A DNA stretch of 64,000 nucleotides from Owenweeksia sp. (GTDB lineage: Bacteria; Bacteroidota; Bacteroidia; Flavobacteriales; Schleiferiaceae), in assembly GCA_028285465.1 (NCBI GenBank), contig JANQPD010000091.1, forward strand, positions 1 to 64,000, in the 5' to 3' direction. The translations under genes were made by a program, and so were the position numbers. The notes beneath the pieces were generated by a model. That model searched no databases, was not told the origin of the DNA, and worked only from the letters and a program-made list of their open reading frames with translations. Below, in pieces: positions 55,428-64,000 of the stretch. The number at the start of each line of letters is the position of its first letter. Positions within the stretch are counted from its first letter, which is position 1.

Positions 55428-56726
55428 ATGAAAACAAAACAAAGCAAATCCCTTTTCGAAACGGCCACTGCCTATATTCCGGGAGGGGTTAATTCCCCGG
55501 TAAGGGCATTTAAATCTGTAGGGGGAGACCCTATTTTCATAAAAAAAGCAAAAGGGGCATACCTGTATGATGAAGACGGGAACCGTTACATCGATTACAT
55601 CGCTTCCTGGGGCCCTATGCTATTGGGGCACGCCTACCCGCCTGTAGTAGAAGCTATCCGGAAAGCCGTTGAGCACTCCACGTCTTTTGGTGCCCCCACC
55701 GAACTGGAAGTACAGCTGGCCAAACTTATTTGCGAAAACATTCCCAATGTGGAGCGGGTACGGATGGTAAATTCCGGAACAGAAGCCACGATGAGCGCCA
55801 TTCGCCTGGCAAGAGGCTTTACGGGCAAAGACAAGTTCATAAAATTTGCCGGTTGTTACCACGGGCACGGCGATGCTTTTTTGATCAAGGCAGGCAGCGG
55901 AGCCGTTACTTTGGGACATCCCAGCAGCCCGGGTGTTACCGAAGGAACTGCTAAAGACACCTTACTCGCAGAGTACAACGACCTGGATAGCGTTAAAAGA
56001 CTAGTTAGTGCGCATAAAAACGAAATTGCCGCTCTCATTATTGAACCTATACCCGGCAATATGGGCTGTATCTTACCGGAGCCAGGCTTCATTGAAGGGC
56101 TTCGTGCGCTCTGCACCCGGGAAGGTATTCTCCTGATCTTTGATGAAGTAATGACCGGCTTCAGGCTCGGTTTTGGCGGTGCCCAGGAGGCATTGGGAGT
56201 GCAAGCAGACCTCGTTACTTATGGCAAAGTGATCGGTGCAGGCCTGCCCGTAGGGGCCTATGCCGGCAAGGCAGAGATCATGGAGTTTGTAGCGCCCAAT
56301 GGTCCGGTATACCAGGCGGGCACCTTGTCGGGTAACCCCATTGCCATGACGGCAGGCTATACGCTTTTACAGGAGTTGAAAGACAAGCCGCAATACTATA
56401 CGGAGCTGGCAGGCAAATGCAAAGCTTTGCACGAAGGGCTGGCAAGCCTTTTAGAAGAAACAGAGCTCCCCTGGACCATCAACCGGAAAGGGTCTATGAT
56501 CAGCCTGCATTTCACGAATGTGCCCGTACGCGATTTTGATTCAGCCGGCACCGGGGCCAATGACTACTTCAAACAGTTTTTCCACGGCATGTTGAAGCGG
56601 GGCATTTACCTTCCACCTTCAGCTTACGAAAGCTGGTTCTTAAGCAATGCGCTCAGTGAAAAAGATATTGAAGAAACACTTGCCGCAGCCGGGGAAACTA
56701 TTGAAGAAATGAATCAGAAGCGTTAA
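55428..56726 (+). CDS. hemL: Glutamate-1-semialdehyde 2,1-aminomutase
   Basis: HemL is a PLP enzyme that turns glutamate-1-semialdehyde into 5-aminolevulinate. The product is 432 residues: [20 protein letters not shown] near 17, [19 protein letters not shown] near 115, [13 protein letters not shown] near 238 with the PLP Asp, and the PLP lysine in [15 protein letters not shown] near 270. Its product is the substrate of HemB. It is the last hem gene of the cluster. Confidence 0.97.
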   Translation: MKTKQSKSLFETATAYIPGGVNSPVRAFKSVGGDPIFIKKAKGAYLYDEDGNRYIDYIASWGPMLLGHAYPPVVEAIRKAVEHSTSFGAPTELEVQLAKLICENIPNVERVRMVNSGTEATMSAIRLARGFTGKDKFIKFAGCYHGHGDAFLIKAGSGAVTLGHPSSPGVTEGTAKDTLLAEYNDLDSVKRLVSAHKNEIAALIIEPIPGNMGCILPEPGFIEGLRALCTREGILLIFDEVMTGFRLGFGGAQEALGVQADLVTYGKVIGAGLPVGAYAGKAEIMEFVAPNGPVYQAGTLSGNPIAMTAGYTLLQELKDKPQYYTELAGKCKALHEGLASLLEETELPWTINRKGSMISLHFTNVPVRDFDSAGTGANDYFKQFFHGMLKRGIYLPPSAYESWFLSNALSEKDIEETLAAAGETIEEMNQKR

Positions 56727-56756
56727 TATAGCTAAGCCAAAATACCCATAAGCACT

Positions 56757-57212
56757 ATGCACATTCCGGCCACCTCTCCCTCAGATTATATAAGCAAGCT
56801 GCCCGAAGAACGCAGCACAGCGGTTTCGCGCTTGCGCAACATATTCAATACACATTTACCAAAGGGGTTTGAAGAGTGTATGAGCTATGGTATGATCGGC
56901 TGGGTAGTACCACACTCCCTTTACGCACAGGGCTATCACGTTAACCCCAAGCTACCTCTCCCCTTTATCAACCTAGCCTCGCAAAAGAATTTTGTAGCCG
57001 TTTACCACTCCGGCATCTACGCCAACCCTGAATTGATGCGTTGGTTTAAGGCGGAATATGCACAGCGGGTAAAAACAAAGCTGGATATGGGCAAGAGTTG
57101 CATCCGGCTCAAAAAGATGGAACACATCCCCTTCGAGTTGTTCAGTGAGTTAGCTACAAAAATGACGGTAGAAGAGTGGGTGAAACGCTACAAAAAACAG
57201 GTGAAACGCTAA
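56757..57212 (+). CDS. DUF1801-domain protein
   Basis: The 151-residue protein has the YdhG-like pattern of DUF1801: YISKLPEERSTAVSRLRNIF near residue 12, then FEECMSYGMIGWVVP near 38 and a C-terminal helix MTVEEWVKRYKKQ. The family is of unknown function with a small alpha/beta fold. It lies 30 bp after hemL. Its stop codon falls in a doubled AACGCTAAG (57205-57222) that resembles the arms around the GxxExxY gene. Confidence 0.85.
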   Translation: MHIPATSPSDYISKLPEERSTAVSRLRNIFNTHLPKGFEECMSYGMIGWVVPHSLYAQGYHVNPKLPLPFINLASQKNFVAVYHSGIYANPELMRWFKAEYAQRVKTKLDMGKSCIRLKKMEHIPFELFSELATKMTVEEWVKRYKKQVKR

Positions 57213-57222
57213 GAACGCTAAG
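57205..57222 (+). repeat. Tandem 9-bp repeat AACGCTAAG x2
   Basis: AACGCTAAG occurs twice in a row and covers the DUF1801 stop codon. The core ACGCTAAG matches the hemB-side repeat arm (54958-54965). Confidence 0.7.
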
Positions 57223-57259
57223 GCAATTTGGTGTACATAAGCCGCCCACTCGCTGACCT

Positions 57260-58243
57260 CTAGGACAAAGTAAATGCTTCGCTATACCGCTGCCGATAGG
57301 CCATAGGCGTTAAGCCAGTGATCTTGCGAAAAGCCCTGCGAAATGCCTTGCCATCAGAATACCCAACCTTATACATCACCTCCAGCACGCTAAATTGCCC
57401 GCTTTCAAGGTCCTTTTTGGCCGCTTCAATTTTTACCCGTTGTATGTATTCGGAAACGGTATTCGAAGTAGCCTTCTTAAACCTGCGCTCCAGGCTCCTG
57501 CGCCCTAAAGCAAATAAAGAGGCAATGTCTTCTACGGTAATGCGCTCCGCGTAATTTTCTTCTATATAGGTTTGTGCCTTTTTGATCTGTCGATCGTCAT
57601 GCGTTTTCTGGCCTTCAAAGATGATAAAGGGAGACTGGCTATGTTTGTCTATATCGATCATAAACGTTTTGGCAATACGTATGGCCATATCACGGCCCGT
57701 ATGCCTTTCAACCAGGTACAGCAGTAGGTTGAGGTACGAATAAGCACCTCCGCTGGTATACACCCCATCGTCTGCGGTCATTATTTTATCATCTACCAAG
57801 GGAATGTGCGGGAACATCGCTTTAAAATCAGCGGCCCTCGACCAATGCGTAGCGCAGGTTTTTCCATCCAGTAAGCCGGTTTGGGCTAAAAAGAAGGTGC
57901 CTACGCAGTAGCAGGCCACTTCGGCTCCCCGTGCATGCTGTTGTACAATCCAGGGAATAAAAGCACGGTTGAGTTCGGCTGCAGCCAAAGGGTCTCCGAA
58001 TAGGGCCGGCACAAAAATGAGGTCGGTTTTCTTTACTTGTTCTACCAGCACCTCCGGTTTTATCGTGAACAGGCCCCGTTTTTGGTGCGTTTCGGGGCTT
58101 AGACCCACCAACTGGATGTGGAAGGCGGGCGGAAGTGCCTGCGCTTCCAAAAAACTGTTGACCTGGGTAAGGATCTGGTGGGTACCTTCTATGTTCACAA
58201 GACTGGCATCCCCTTTTGGTATCAATATGGATACGTGTTTCAT
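57260..58243 (-). CDS. GlxA-family transcriptional regulator (DJ-1/PfpI plus AraC)
   Basis: The product is 327 residues. Residues 1-195 form a class I glutamine amidotransferase-like domain (LIFVPALFGDPLAAAELN; the nucleophile position reads VACYCVGTFFLAQTGLLDGK). Residues 230-320 hold two AraC-type helix-turn-helix motifs (ITVEDIASLFALGRRSLER; VLEVMYKVGYSDGKAFRRAF). Such regulators usually bind small nitrogenous ligands and control neighbouring catabolic genes; the target here is unclear. The 261-bp gap to the next gene holds only that gene's promoter. Confidence 0.9.
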   Translation of the reverse strand: MKHVSILIPKGDASLVNIEGTHQILTQVNSFLEAQALPPAFHIQLVGLSPETHQKRGLFTIKPEVLVEQVKKTDLIFVPALFGDPLAAAELNRAFIPWIVQQHARGAEVACYCVGTFFLAQTGLLDGKTCATHWSRAADFKAMFPHIPLVDDKIMTADDGVYTSGGAYSYLNLLLYLVERHTGRDMAIRIAKTFMIDIDKHSQSPFIIFEGQKTHDDRQIKKAQTYIEENYAERITVEDIASLFALGRRSLERRFKKATSNTVSEYIQRVKIEAAKKDLESGQFSVLEVMYKVGYSDGKAFRRAFRKITGLTPMAYRQRYSEAFTLS

Positions 58244-58433
58244 CTTAATTGCGCATAATGATTAACTCCCTCAACAAGCAGTGTATAAAGCTAAAGCTTT
58301 TCCTTACGATTCCGTATTTTCTTCTTCAGGATTTAGCGTTTCACCGGATGTACCTTTCCGCTACCTGCAACCCCTGTCTCATCAACCGCATTGATGTAAG
58401 GAGATGAGGTCCAGCTTTTTTCTTTAAGTGTGA

Positions 58434-58463
58434 TTTAAATAAATATACTGCCGGATACATTTG
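58434..58463 (+). promoter_or_regulatory. Promoter of the DUF3224 gene
   Basis: TTTA (58434-58437), 18 bp, then a perfect TACATTTG (58456-58463), 41 bp before the ATG at 58505. Confidence 0.5.
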
Positions 58464-58504
58464 TCAGAATACCTACTTTCATCCCCCAATTTAAATCCCT
58501 GTTC

Positions 58505-58906
58505 ATGAAAATATCCGGCACCTTTAAGGTAGACCTTGCCCCGCTTGACGCTTTTGAAAAAGGCAAAAACAATATCCAAATCAGCCGTATGTCTATCAAT
58601 AAGACCTTCTCCGGTTCTTTAGCTGCCTGCAGCAAAGGAGAGATGTTGAGCGCTGTGAGCCCGGTAAAGGGATCGGCTGGTTACGTAGCCATAGAGCAAG
58701 TAGAGGGAACGCTTGACGGAAAAGAAGGAAGTTTCGTTCTTCAGCATTTCGGAAGTATGGGTAGCGGGACACAACGCCTCATCTTAGAGGTAGTGCCCGA
58801 TTCCGGTACAGGCCAACTGGAAGGGCTTCGCGGAAGTATGGAGATCACCATCAAAGAAGGACAACATTTCTACACCTTCAACTATACACTGGAACACTTG
58901 TCGTAA
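58505..58906 (+). CDS. DUF3224-domain protein
   Basis: This 133-residue, signal-less beta-rich protein matches DUF3224: GTFKVDLAPLDAF at the start, SINKTFSGSLAACSKGEML, YVAIEQVEGTLDGKEGSFVL near 60 and SGTGQLEGLRGSMEI near 100. The family has an allene-oxide-cyclase-like barrel and no established role. Own promoter; it lies upstream of the two VOC genes. Confidence 0.9.
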   Translation: MKISGTFKVDLAPLDAFEKGKNNIQISRMSINKTFSGSLAACSKGEMLSAVSPVKGSAGYVAIEQVEGTLDGKEGSFVLQHFGSMGSGTQRLILEVVPDSGTGQLEGLRGSMEITIKEGQHFYTFNYTLEHLS

Positions 58907-58958
58907 TACGCCCCTTAAATTGTCGCGTGTTAACCTAAAAGATGCGGGCAGGCCCAGT

Positions 58959-58966
58959 TACCTTTG
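58959..58966 (+). promoter_or_regulatory. -7 box of the VOC gene pair
   Basis: A perfect TACCTTTG, 87 bp before the ATG at 59054. The leader between them contains no obvious structure. Confidence 0.45.
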
Positions 58967-59053
58967 AGTATCCATAAACTAGGAGTATGTTTCTTCTCCG
59001 GCATAAGTCAATCACCTTCCGGGAGTAAACCTACTTGTTCAAATCCACTACAA

Positions 59054-59464
59054 ATGACAAAAGAATTTTGGTTAAACCTCCCGGTCAAGAACCTGCCAAA
59101 GGCCAAGGCTTTTTTTAAGGCCCTTGACTTTTCTTTCAACGAGGAAAAGGAAACCGAAGAGATGCTTCCCATGTGGATAGGAGAGGTAAAGCTCCCGGTC
59201 ATGCTCGTTGCCCGGGATACCTTCCAGCACTATACGCAGCACCCCGTAACGGATACGGCCACTTCCTCGGAAATACTCATTTCTTTTGATGCAGAAAGTA
59301 TAGCAGAGGTAGATGCCCTTGCAAAAAAAGTGGAAAAAGCCGGAGGACATGTTTTTGCCCGGCCAGCTGAAATACAAGGCTGGATGTACGGCTTTGCCTT
59401 CACCGACCTGGATGGCCATCGCTGGAATGCCATTTATATGGATATGCGCAGACGCCCGCAGTAA
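59054..59464 (+). CDS. VOC (glyoxalase/bleomycin resistance) family protein
   Basis: This 136-residue protein is a vicinal-oxygen-chelate fold of two beta-alpha-beta-beta-beta units: FWLNLPVKNLPKAKAFFKAL at the start, and EVDALAKKVEKAGGHVFARP, then GFAFTDLDGHRWNAIYMDM at the end. The frame opens earlier (TTG at 58964), but similarity starts at the ATG at 59054. The second gene of the pair follows 27 bp downstream. Metal and substrate unknown. Confidence 0.88.
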   Translation: MTKEFWLNLPVKNLPKAKAFFKALDFSFNEEKETEEMLPMWIGEVKLPVMLVARDTFQHYTQHPVTDTATSSEILISFDAESIAEVDALAKKVEKAGGHVFARPAEIQGWMYGFAFTDLDGHRWNAIYMDMRRRPQ

Positions 59465-59491
59465 AATACAACAAGCATAAAACAAAACGAC

Positions 59492-59872
59492 ATGTTACAA
59501 CAAAGCAAAGCCTTCAGTGGCTTTTCCGTGAATGACCTGGCACAAGCCAAAGCCTTTTATACAGAAACCCTTGGGCTCCTGGTAAAAGACAACCCCATGG
59601 GCTTATTGGAATTGCATCTCGAAGGCAATAATCCTTTGATCATTTACCCTAAAGAAAATCATCAAGCGGCCACTTTTACTATCCTTAACTTTCCCGTACA
59701 GGATATTGATTCCATTGTAGATCACCTGACTTCCAAAGGCCTTAAAATGGAGCGCTATGAAGGATTTGATCAGGATGAAAAAGGCATTGCACGGGGAAAT
59801 GAAGGGCCGGAGATCGCCTGGTTTAAAGACCCGGCTGGTAACATTCTTTCCCTGATCCAGGAAACGCATTGA
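59492..59872 (+). CDS. VOC (glyoxalase-like) family protein
   Basis: The 126-residue product has the VOC pattern: FSGFSVNDLAQAKAFYTETL at the start, FPVQDIDSIVDHLTSKGL near 68 and IAWFKDPAGNILSLIQE at the end. It forms a pair with the preceding VOC gene and is about as similar to other VOC proteins as to that neighbour. Substrate unknown. The 242-bp gap after it holds nothing clear apart from the next promoter. Confidence 0.9.
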   Translation: MLQQSKAFSGFSVNDLAQAKAFYTETLGLLVKDNPMGLLELHLEGNNPLIIYPKENHQAATFTILNFPVQDIDSIVDHLTSKGLKMERYEGFDQDEKGIARGNEGPEIAWFKDPAGNILSLIQETH

Positions 59873-60087
59873 TCCATTTTTAGGCTCCGTATGGCGAAGC
59901 TACGAAGACATATTGCAACATTCGTTTTCCTATAAAAGCTTATGCAAGCAGCCTCCTTTACGGACTCTTTTAAACGGTTTATTTGATAATGTTACACGTT
60001 TAAGGGTAGTTATTATAGCATAATTACCCATAAGTTTTCTATATGAAGATGATCTGCTTTTACATGCAAAAACGCTCAAAAGATTAC

Positions 60088-60095
60088 TAGCTTTG
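60088..60095 (+). promoter_or_regulatory. -7 box of the small unknown gene
   Basis: A perfect TAGCTTTG, 19 bp before the ATG at 60115. Confidence 0.5.
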
Positions 60096-60114
60096 ACTGT
60101 TCAAGATTGAAGCC

Positions 60115-60327
60115 ATGGTAGAGGTGTTTAAAACAAATGTGCAAAGCGATGAGGATGCTGAGAAACTTCTCCTTATGATACACAACACCTTACCCGGGTA
60201 CAGGGCAAATTTTGACCTGGAAGACTGCGACCGGATCTTAAGGGTAGTACATGCAAAAGCCGTAAACGCACAACAGCTCATACATCTTGTTTCAAAGGAA
60301 GGTTTTTTTGCTGAGCCTCTTCCCTGA
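60115..60327 (+). CDS. Small cytosolic protein, unknown
   Basis: The product is 70 residues, with no signal peptide. The order strand-helix-strand-helix (MVEVFKTNV; DEDAEKLLLMIHN; YRANFDLEDCDRILRVV; AQQLIHLVSKEGF) suggests a ferredoxin-like (HMA-type) fold without the metal CxxC. Similar short proteins occur in Bacteroidota, but I cannot name a family. A well placed -7 box and good codon pattern support it. Confidence 0.7.
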   Translation: MVEVFKTNVQSDEDAEKLLLMIHNTLPGYRANFDLEDCDRILRVVHAKAVNAQQLIHLVSKEGFFAEPLP

Positions 60328-60453
60328 CCCACCTCTTAAGAATAACCTCTTTCTGCTCCCTCCTAAGGTCCTTTCATGCGGTAGCAACATGGCTGGAAAA
60401 CAAAACAAGCGGGAGAAAATGACGTTTTCCCTGCGCTTAATCCTGCAAAACTT

Positions 60454-60461
60454 TAGATTTG
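60454..60461 (+). promoter_or_regulatory. -7 box directly before the thioesterase gene
   Basis: A perfect TAGATTTG ends 3 bp before the ATG at 60465, so a transcript from it would start at the start codon (leaderless). Confidence 0.5.
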
Positions 60462-60464
60462 AGC

Positions 60465-61010
60465 ATGGAATACAAAAAAATAGCCGACTCCCAGATCAAA
60501 ATGACGCAATTGATGCTGCCTTCACATGCCAACTTTAGCGGAAAGATACACGGAGGGTATGTATTGAGCCTTATGGACCAGGTGGCCTTTGCCTGTGCTT
60601 CAAAGCATTCCGGGCACTACTGCGTTACTGCCTCCGTAAACAAGGTGGACTTCCTAAACCCCATACAAGTGGGCGAACTGATCACGCTAAAAGCTTCCGT
60701 TAATTATACGGGGCGTACCTCTATGCTGGTGGGCCTGAGGGTAGAGTCCGAGAACATTCAGACAGGTGAGATCAAACATTGCAATTCCTCTTATTTTACC
60801 ATGGTGGCAAAAGATGAGCAGGGAAACAATATAGAGGTGCCCGGTTTAATTCTGACCACTAAAGACCAGGTAAGACGTTTTGCACGCAGTATCGTTCGCC
60901 AGGAAGATACCCGGAATAGAAGCGGTTCTTTTAACGCAAAAGATTTTAGACTGGAAAAGTATCTTGAGCTGGTACAAGCGCAGAACGTGAAAGTGGAGCT
61001 TCCCTCTTGA
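60465..61010 (+). CDS. Acyl-CoA thioesterase, hotdog fold
   Basis: The protein has 181 residues from the ATG at 60465 (an in-frame TTG lies 6 bp upstream, inside the -7 box). It is of the YciA/BACH type: the catalytic Asp is in GKIHGGYVLSLMDQVAFACA near residue 34, followed by VTASVNKVDFLNPIQVGELI near 60. It hydrolyses acyl-CoA to free acid and CoA; chain length cannot be told. The 45 C-terminal residues after NIEVPGLIL are an extension. A terminator follows. Confidence 0.9.
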   Translation: MEYKKIADSQIKMTQLMLPSHANFSGKIHGGYVLSLMDQVAFACASKHSGHYCVTASVNKVDFLNPIQVGELITLKASVNYTGRTSMLVGLRVESENIQTGEIKHCNSSYFTMVAKDEQGNNIEVPGLILTTKDQVRRFARSIVRQEDTRNRSGSFNAKDFRLEKYLELVQAQNVKVELPS

Positions 61011-61050
61011 CGTGCAGTCCGTAAAATGCTTTTTACTTCGGTCACCAAAT

Positions 61051-61081
61051 CTTAGTAAGGTTTCCTTACTAAGGTTTCTTT
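61051..61081 (+). terminator. Terminator of the thioesterase gene
   Basis: CTTAGTAAGG (61051-61060) pairs perfectly with CCTTACTAAG (61064-61073) around a 3-nt loop, followed by GTTTCTTT. Confidence 0.8.
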
Positions 61082-61124
61082 ACTACCTCTGTATTAATGC
61101 ATATAGAGAACCCCTTTCCGGTAA

Positions 61125-62963
61125 TCATACATATCCCTTCGCCTGCAATTTGAAGAGGGCTGCATATTTGCCGTCTTTTTGCATTAATGCTTCATGACTG
61201 CCAAGCTCAAGCAATCGCCCGTTTTCCAAAAACAGGATACGATCCGCCATACGCACCGTACTGAAGCGGTGGCTGATCAGTACAGCCGTACGCCCTTGCA
61301 TCAATTCACTGAAGCGAACAAACACTTCGTTTTCCGCGCGGGCATCCAGAGCGCTTGTAGGCTCGTCTAAGATCATCAATTGTGCATTGCCCATGTACGC
61401 GCGGGCCAAAGCAACTTTTTGCCACTCTCCTCCACTCAACTCCACGCCTCCCTGAAAACGTTTGCCCAATACCTGGCCGTACCTGCCGGGTAATTTATTG
61501 ATTACTGTATCTGCCAGGCTCTTTACCGCACTTTTCTCAATACGCTCCTGCTCGTTCAAATGTGCAATACTCCCTATAGCTATGTTCTCATCAGCTTTCA
61601 TCTGAAACTTTACATAGTCCTGGAAAATGATGCTTACGTTTTTACGCAAGCTTGCCAGGTCATACTCCCTTAAATCAACGCCATCAAGCAAAATTCTTCC
61701 TTCAGTAGGCTCATACAACCGGGCCAAAAGCTTTACTAAAGTGGTTTTGCCTGCTCCGTTCTCCCCTACCAGTGCCAGTTTTTCCCCCGCTTTTAAATGG
61801 AAGGAAAGGTTGCGAATAGACCAGTTTTCACTGCCGTGGTATTTAAAGCTTACGTTTTCAAAGGTGAAGCCTTCCTCTATATGATCCGGCACTTTGCGTT
61901 TGTGCGCAGATGGTTTGATCTGGGGTCTTAAAGCAAAGAAATCGAACAGGTCCTGGAGGTACAAGGCACTTTCTCCTATCTGGGTAAAGCGGTTCATGAT
62001 GTTTTGCAGCATGTTGCGCATTTGCAAAAAAGAGCCGGCCAAAAAAGTAAGCTTTCCTACCGATATCTCCCCCTGCACTGTATCGTATATGATGTACACG
62101 TATGCTCCATAGTAGGCTAAGGTACCTATGGCAGACAGCAACACTCCCCAAAAGGCCCTGCTGCTGGCCAGCTTCTTGTTTGCTTTATAATATGCATCTG
62201 CGAGTTCTTTAAAGCGCTGCGCAATAAAATCCTGGAGCCCAAAGATCTTGATCTCCTTGGCGGTTTCGTCACTGGCGCCTATGTAGCGTAAATAGTCCAG
62301 TTCCCTGCGTTGAGGGGTCCAGCCACGTGTAAGGCTATAACTTCTTTCGCTAAAAGCACTCTCCCCCAAAAATGAAGGAATAATGGCCACGAATAAAATA
62401 AGGATAAGCAGGGGCTTAAAAGCAATGAGGCCGATGGAAAAGAATAGGATGGTAATAATGTCTTGCGCCTGTGTAAGGGTCTGGCTCATTAAAACTGTCC
62501 GGCTGGTGGTTTGCCTGCGCGCACGTTCCAGTTTGTCGTAAAACCTGCTGTCTTCAAATTGATACAGGTCCAGCGTGGCCGCATGTTTGATCAGCTTTAC
62601 TGAAGTCTGGTTACTGAAAAGGTCACCGAGCAGGCTATCCAGCAGGGTTATCCCCCGGTTGATGATGTCACTCAGCAAGGCAAGGCCCAACTCCATGCCC
62701 AGGTACAACCAGATCAGACGGAAGGAAGGCGTGGCCTGGTCTATTTGAAGGATAATCTCATCGATGATCAGCTTTCCCACCCACAGCATAATTACCGGAA
62801 TGGCAGCCTTGGCCAGGCGCAGCAGGATATTGCCCAGGGTCATAACAGGCGATGTATCCCAGATCATCTTAAAAAAGCGCGGCAGGTTCTGAAAAGCACC
62901 CAGCCTTTCTTTCACACTTACTTTATCTTCTCTTGGTTCAAAGGGGTTCCTGATGATTGCCAT
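61125..62963 (-). CDS. ABC exporter, fused membrane and ATPase domains
   Basis: The protein has 612 residues. About six transmembrane helices lie within 30-330. The ATPase follows: Walker A LVGENGAGKTTLVKLL near 400, signature ELSGGEWQKVALARAYMG near 505, Walker B LMILDEPTSALD near 525, and the H-loop His in VLISHRFSTVRM near 558. The signature has GGEW in place of the commoner GGQ. It would work as a homodimer exporting a lipid, peptide or drug; substrate unknown. It is convergent with the thioesterase and follows mdh by 84 bp, separated by a terminator. Confidence 0.92.
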   Translation of the reverse strand: MAIIRNPFEPREDKVSVKERLGAFQNLPRFFKMIWDTSPVMTLGNILLRLAKAAIPVIMLWVGKLIIDEIILQIDQATPSFRLIWLYLGMELGLALLSDIINRGITLLDSLLGDLFSNQTSVKLIKHAATLDLYQFEDSRFYDKLERARRQTTSRTVLMSQTLTQAQDIITILFFSIGLIAFKPLLILILFVAIIPSFLGESAFSERSYSLTRGWTPQRRELDYLRYIGASDETAKEIKIFGLQDFIAQRFKELADAYYKANKKLASSRAFWGVLLSAIGTLAYYGAYVYIIYDTVQGEISVGKLTFLAGSFLQMRNMLQNIMNRFTQIGESALYLQDLFDFFALRPQIKPSAHKRKVPDHIEEGFTFENVSFKYHGSENWSIRNLSFHLKAGEKLALVGENGAGKTTLVKLLARLYEPTEGRILLDGVDLREYDLASLRKNVSIIFQDYVKFQMKADENIAIGSIAHLNEQERIEKSAVKSLADTVINKLPGRYGQVLGKRFQGGVELSGGEWQKVALARAYMGNAQLMILDEPTSALDARAENEVFVRFSELMQGRTAVLISHRFSTVRMADRILFLENGRLLELGSHEALMQKDGKYAALFKLQAKGYV

Positions 62964-62980
62964 AATGCAAATATCTTATG

Positions 62981-63020
62981 AAAAGAAAAACCCCTCTTCC
63001 TGCCAGGGCAAAAAGAAGGG
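62981..63020 (-). terminator. Terminator of mdh
   Basis: On the minus-strand RNA, CCCUUCUUUUU (63020-63010) pairs with GGAAGAGGGG (63000-62991), with some G-U pairs and a 9-10-nt loop, followed by UUUUUCUUUUC. Confidence 0.75.
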
Positions 63021-63047
63021 CTTATGATAAAAGCTATTTATAAAGCT

Positions 63048-63968
63048 TTACAAAAGGCCGTTTGTTTTGCGCACGGCATCGGCACTTTCCTGTAACTTTT
63101 CTTTTTCGGCATCATCCAACCCGATCTCCACAATTTCTTCGATGCCGGATCTGCCGATAAGGGCCGGAACCCCGATGCAAATGTCATCCAGGCCGTATTC
63201 TCCTTCCAGTTTACAAGAGCAGGGGAACATTTTTTTACTGTCTTGCGCAATGGCCTGTACCATGGCCGAAACCGCTGCCCCGGGCGCATACCAGGCAGAA
63301 GTGCCCAACATTTTAGTAAGGGTGGCTCCGCCAACTTTAGTGGCTTCCTTAACCTCTTCCAGGCGCTCCCCGCTTATAAATGCGGAAACAGGCACGCTGT
63401 TACGCGTAGCCAGGCGGGTCAAGGGGATCATGCCGGTGTCGCTATGGCCACCGATCACCATTCCGTCTACATCACTTGCCGGACACTCCAAGGCCTCGGC
63501 CAAGCGATATTTGAAGCGGGCAGAGTCAAGCGCGCCCCCCATACCAATGATACGGTTCTTGGGTAAGCCCAATTCTTTATGTGCCAGGTAAGTCATGGTA
63601 TCCATAGGATTAGAAACCACGATGAGGATCACATTTGGAGAGTGCTCGATGATCTTACCGGCTACGTCTTTTACAATGCCGGCATTAATGCCGATGAGTT
63701 CTTCACGGGTCATTCCCGGCTTACGTGGAATACCGGAAGTAATTACCGCCACATCGCTATCGGCTGTTTTGCTGTAGTCGTTGGTGCTCCCTATAATTTG
63801 AGTATCAAATCCATTCAGAGAAGCGGTTTGCATCAGGTCCATGGCCTTGCCTTCGGCAAAGTTTTCCTTGATGTCTACCAACACCACTTCTGAAGCAAAA
63901 TTTTTGATGGCTATGTATTCGGCACAACTGGCCCCTACGGCACCGGCACCTACTACGGTAACTTTCAT
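63048..63968 (-). CDS. mdh: Malate dehydrogenase
   Basis: Mdh interconverts malate and oxaloacetate with NAD in the TCA cycle. The protein has 306 residues of the LDH-like MDH group: VTVVGAGAVGASCAEYIA at the start, ITSGIPRKPGMTREEL near 80 with the substrate-specificity Arg, LIVVSNPMDTMTYLAH near 113, and GGHSDTGMIPLT near 172 with the catalytic His. Only 32 bp of upstream sequence remain in the window, so its promoter cannot be assessed. Oxaloacetate links it with pckA. Confidence 0.97.
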   Translation of the reverse strand: MKVTVVGAGAVGASCAEYIAIKNFASEVVLVDIKENFAEGKAMDLMQTASLNGFDTQIIGSTNDYSKTADSDVAVITSGIPRKPGMTREELIGINAGIVKDVAGKIIEHSPNVILIVVSNPMDTMTYLAHKELGLPKNRIIGMGGALDSARFKYRLAEALECPASDVDGMVIGGHSDTGMIPLTRLATRNSVPVSAFISGERLEEVKEATKVGGATLTKMLGTSAWYAPGAAVSAMVQAIAQDSKKMFPCSCKLEGEYGLDDICIGVPALIGRSGIEEIVEIGLDDAEKEKLQESADAVRKTNGLL

Positions 63969-64000
63969 AGTATAAGGTATTTGAAATGTTTAAGTATGAT

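Noticed and set aside
59030-59050. GTTCAAATCC reminiscent of a tRNA T-loop
   Set aside because: No acceptor stem, anticodon arm or CCA context is present around it.

Overview
The window reads as chromosomal DNA of a free-living, aerobic member of the Bacteroidota. The evidence is direct. Several secreted proteins end in a type IX secretion (T9SS) sorting domain. There are SprB-type and HYR-type adhesin repeats, DUF4476, LruC and GxxExxY families, a methionine synthase split into two genes, and many promoters with the Bacteroidota -7 box TAnnTTTG. An oxygen-dependent HemF and malate dehydrogenase fit aerobic growth. I cannot assign a family with confidence; a marine Flavobacteriales-like lineage is a guess. 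I saw no rRNA, tRNA, IS element, prophage or CRISPR array.

Layout. 1-10.9 kb: three consecutive adhesin-like genes, the first cut by the window edge, followed by an OmpA-family protein. The third is 2237 residues long and holds eleven repeats in exact 240-bp register. 11-23 kb: housekeeping and envelope genes (TMTC-like GT-C/TPR protein, rpsP-rimM-trmN6, saccharopine dehydrogenase-like, pckA, a secreted hydrolase, PhoH/PIN). 24-26 kb: an LruC-domain lipoprotein with a fossil of its own 3' end just upstream. 26-37.4 kb: a SAM-cycle region. metH1-metH2-metF lie behind a clear SAM-I riboswitch. metK has its own structured leader that resembles a SAM-II riboswitch. Between them are a HExxH lipoprotein with a small partner lipoprotein, a CoA-transferase and another lipoprotein. 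38.5-45.3 kb: typA, then a metzincin-type T9SS protease coupled to a small lipoprotein that has been duplicated, then two more T9SS cargo proteins.

45.4-56.7 kb: heme biosynthesis. TSUP exporter, hemH and an AraC regulator point one way. hemA-hemC-hemD-hemE-hemF-hemB-hemL point the other, interrupted by a VapBC-like toxin-antitoxin pair and by a GxxExxY gene flanked by inverted repeats. Together these genes run from glutamyl-tRNA to heme, except for the protoporphyrinogen oxidation step, which is not in the window. 56.8-64 kb: small metabolic and regulatory genes (DUF1801, GlxA-like regulator, DUF3224, two VOC proteins, acyl-CoA thioesterase), an ABC exporter and mdh.

Most worth a second look: two apparent classes of SAM riboswitch within 6 kb, each starting almost at its promoter's predicted transcription start; the protease/lipoprotein cassettes; perfect 240-bp repeat register; several genes whose -7 box abuts the start codon (leaderless mRNAs); and gene fossils that show how local duplications happened. 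Function statements for hypothetical proteins are inferences from sequence read by eye; no database search was run.
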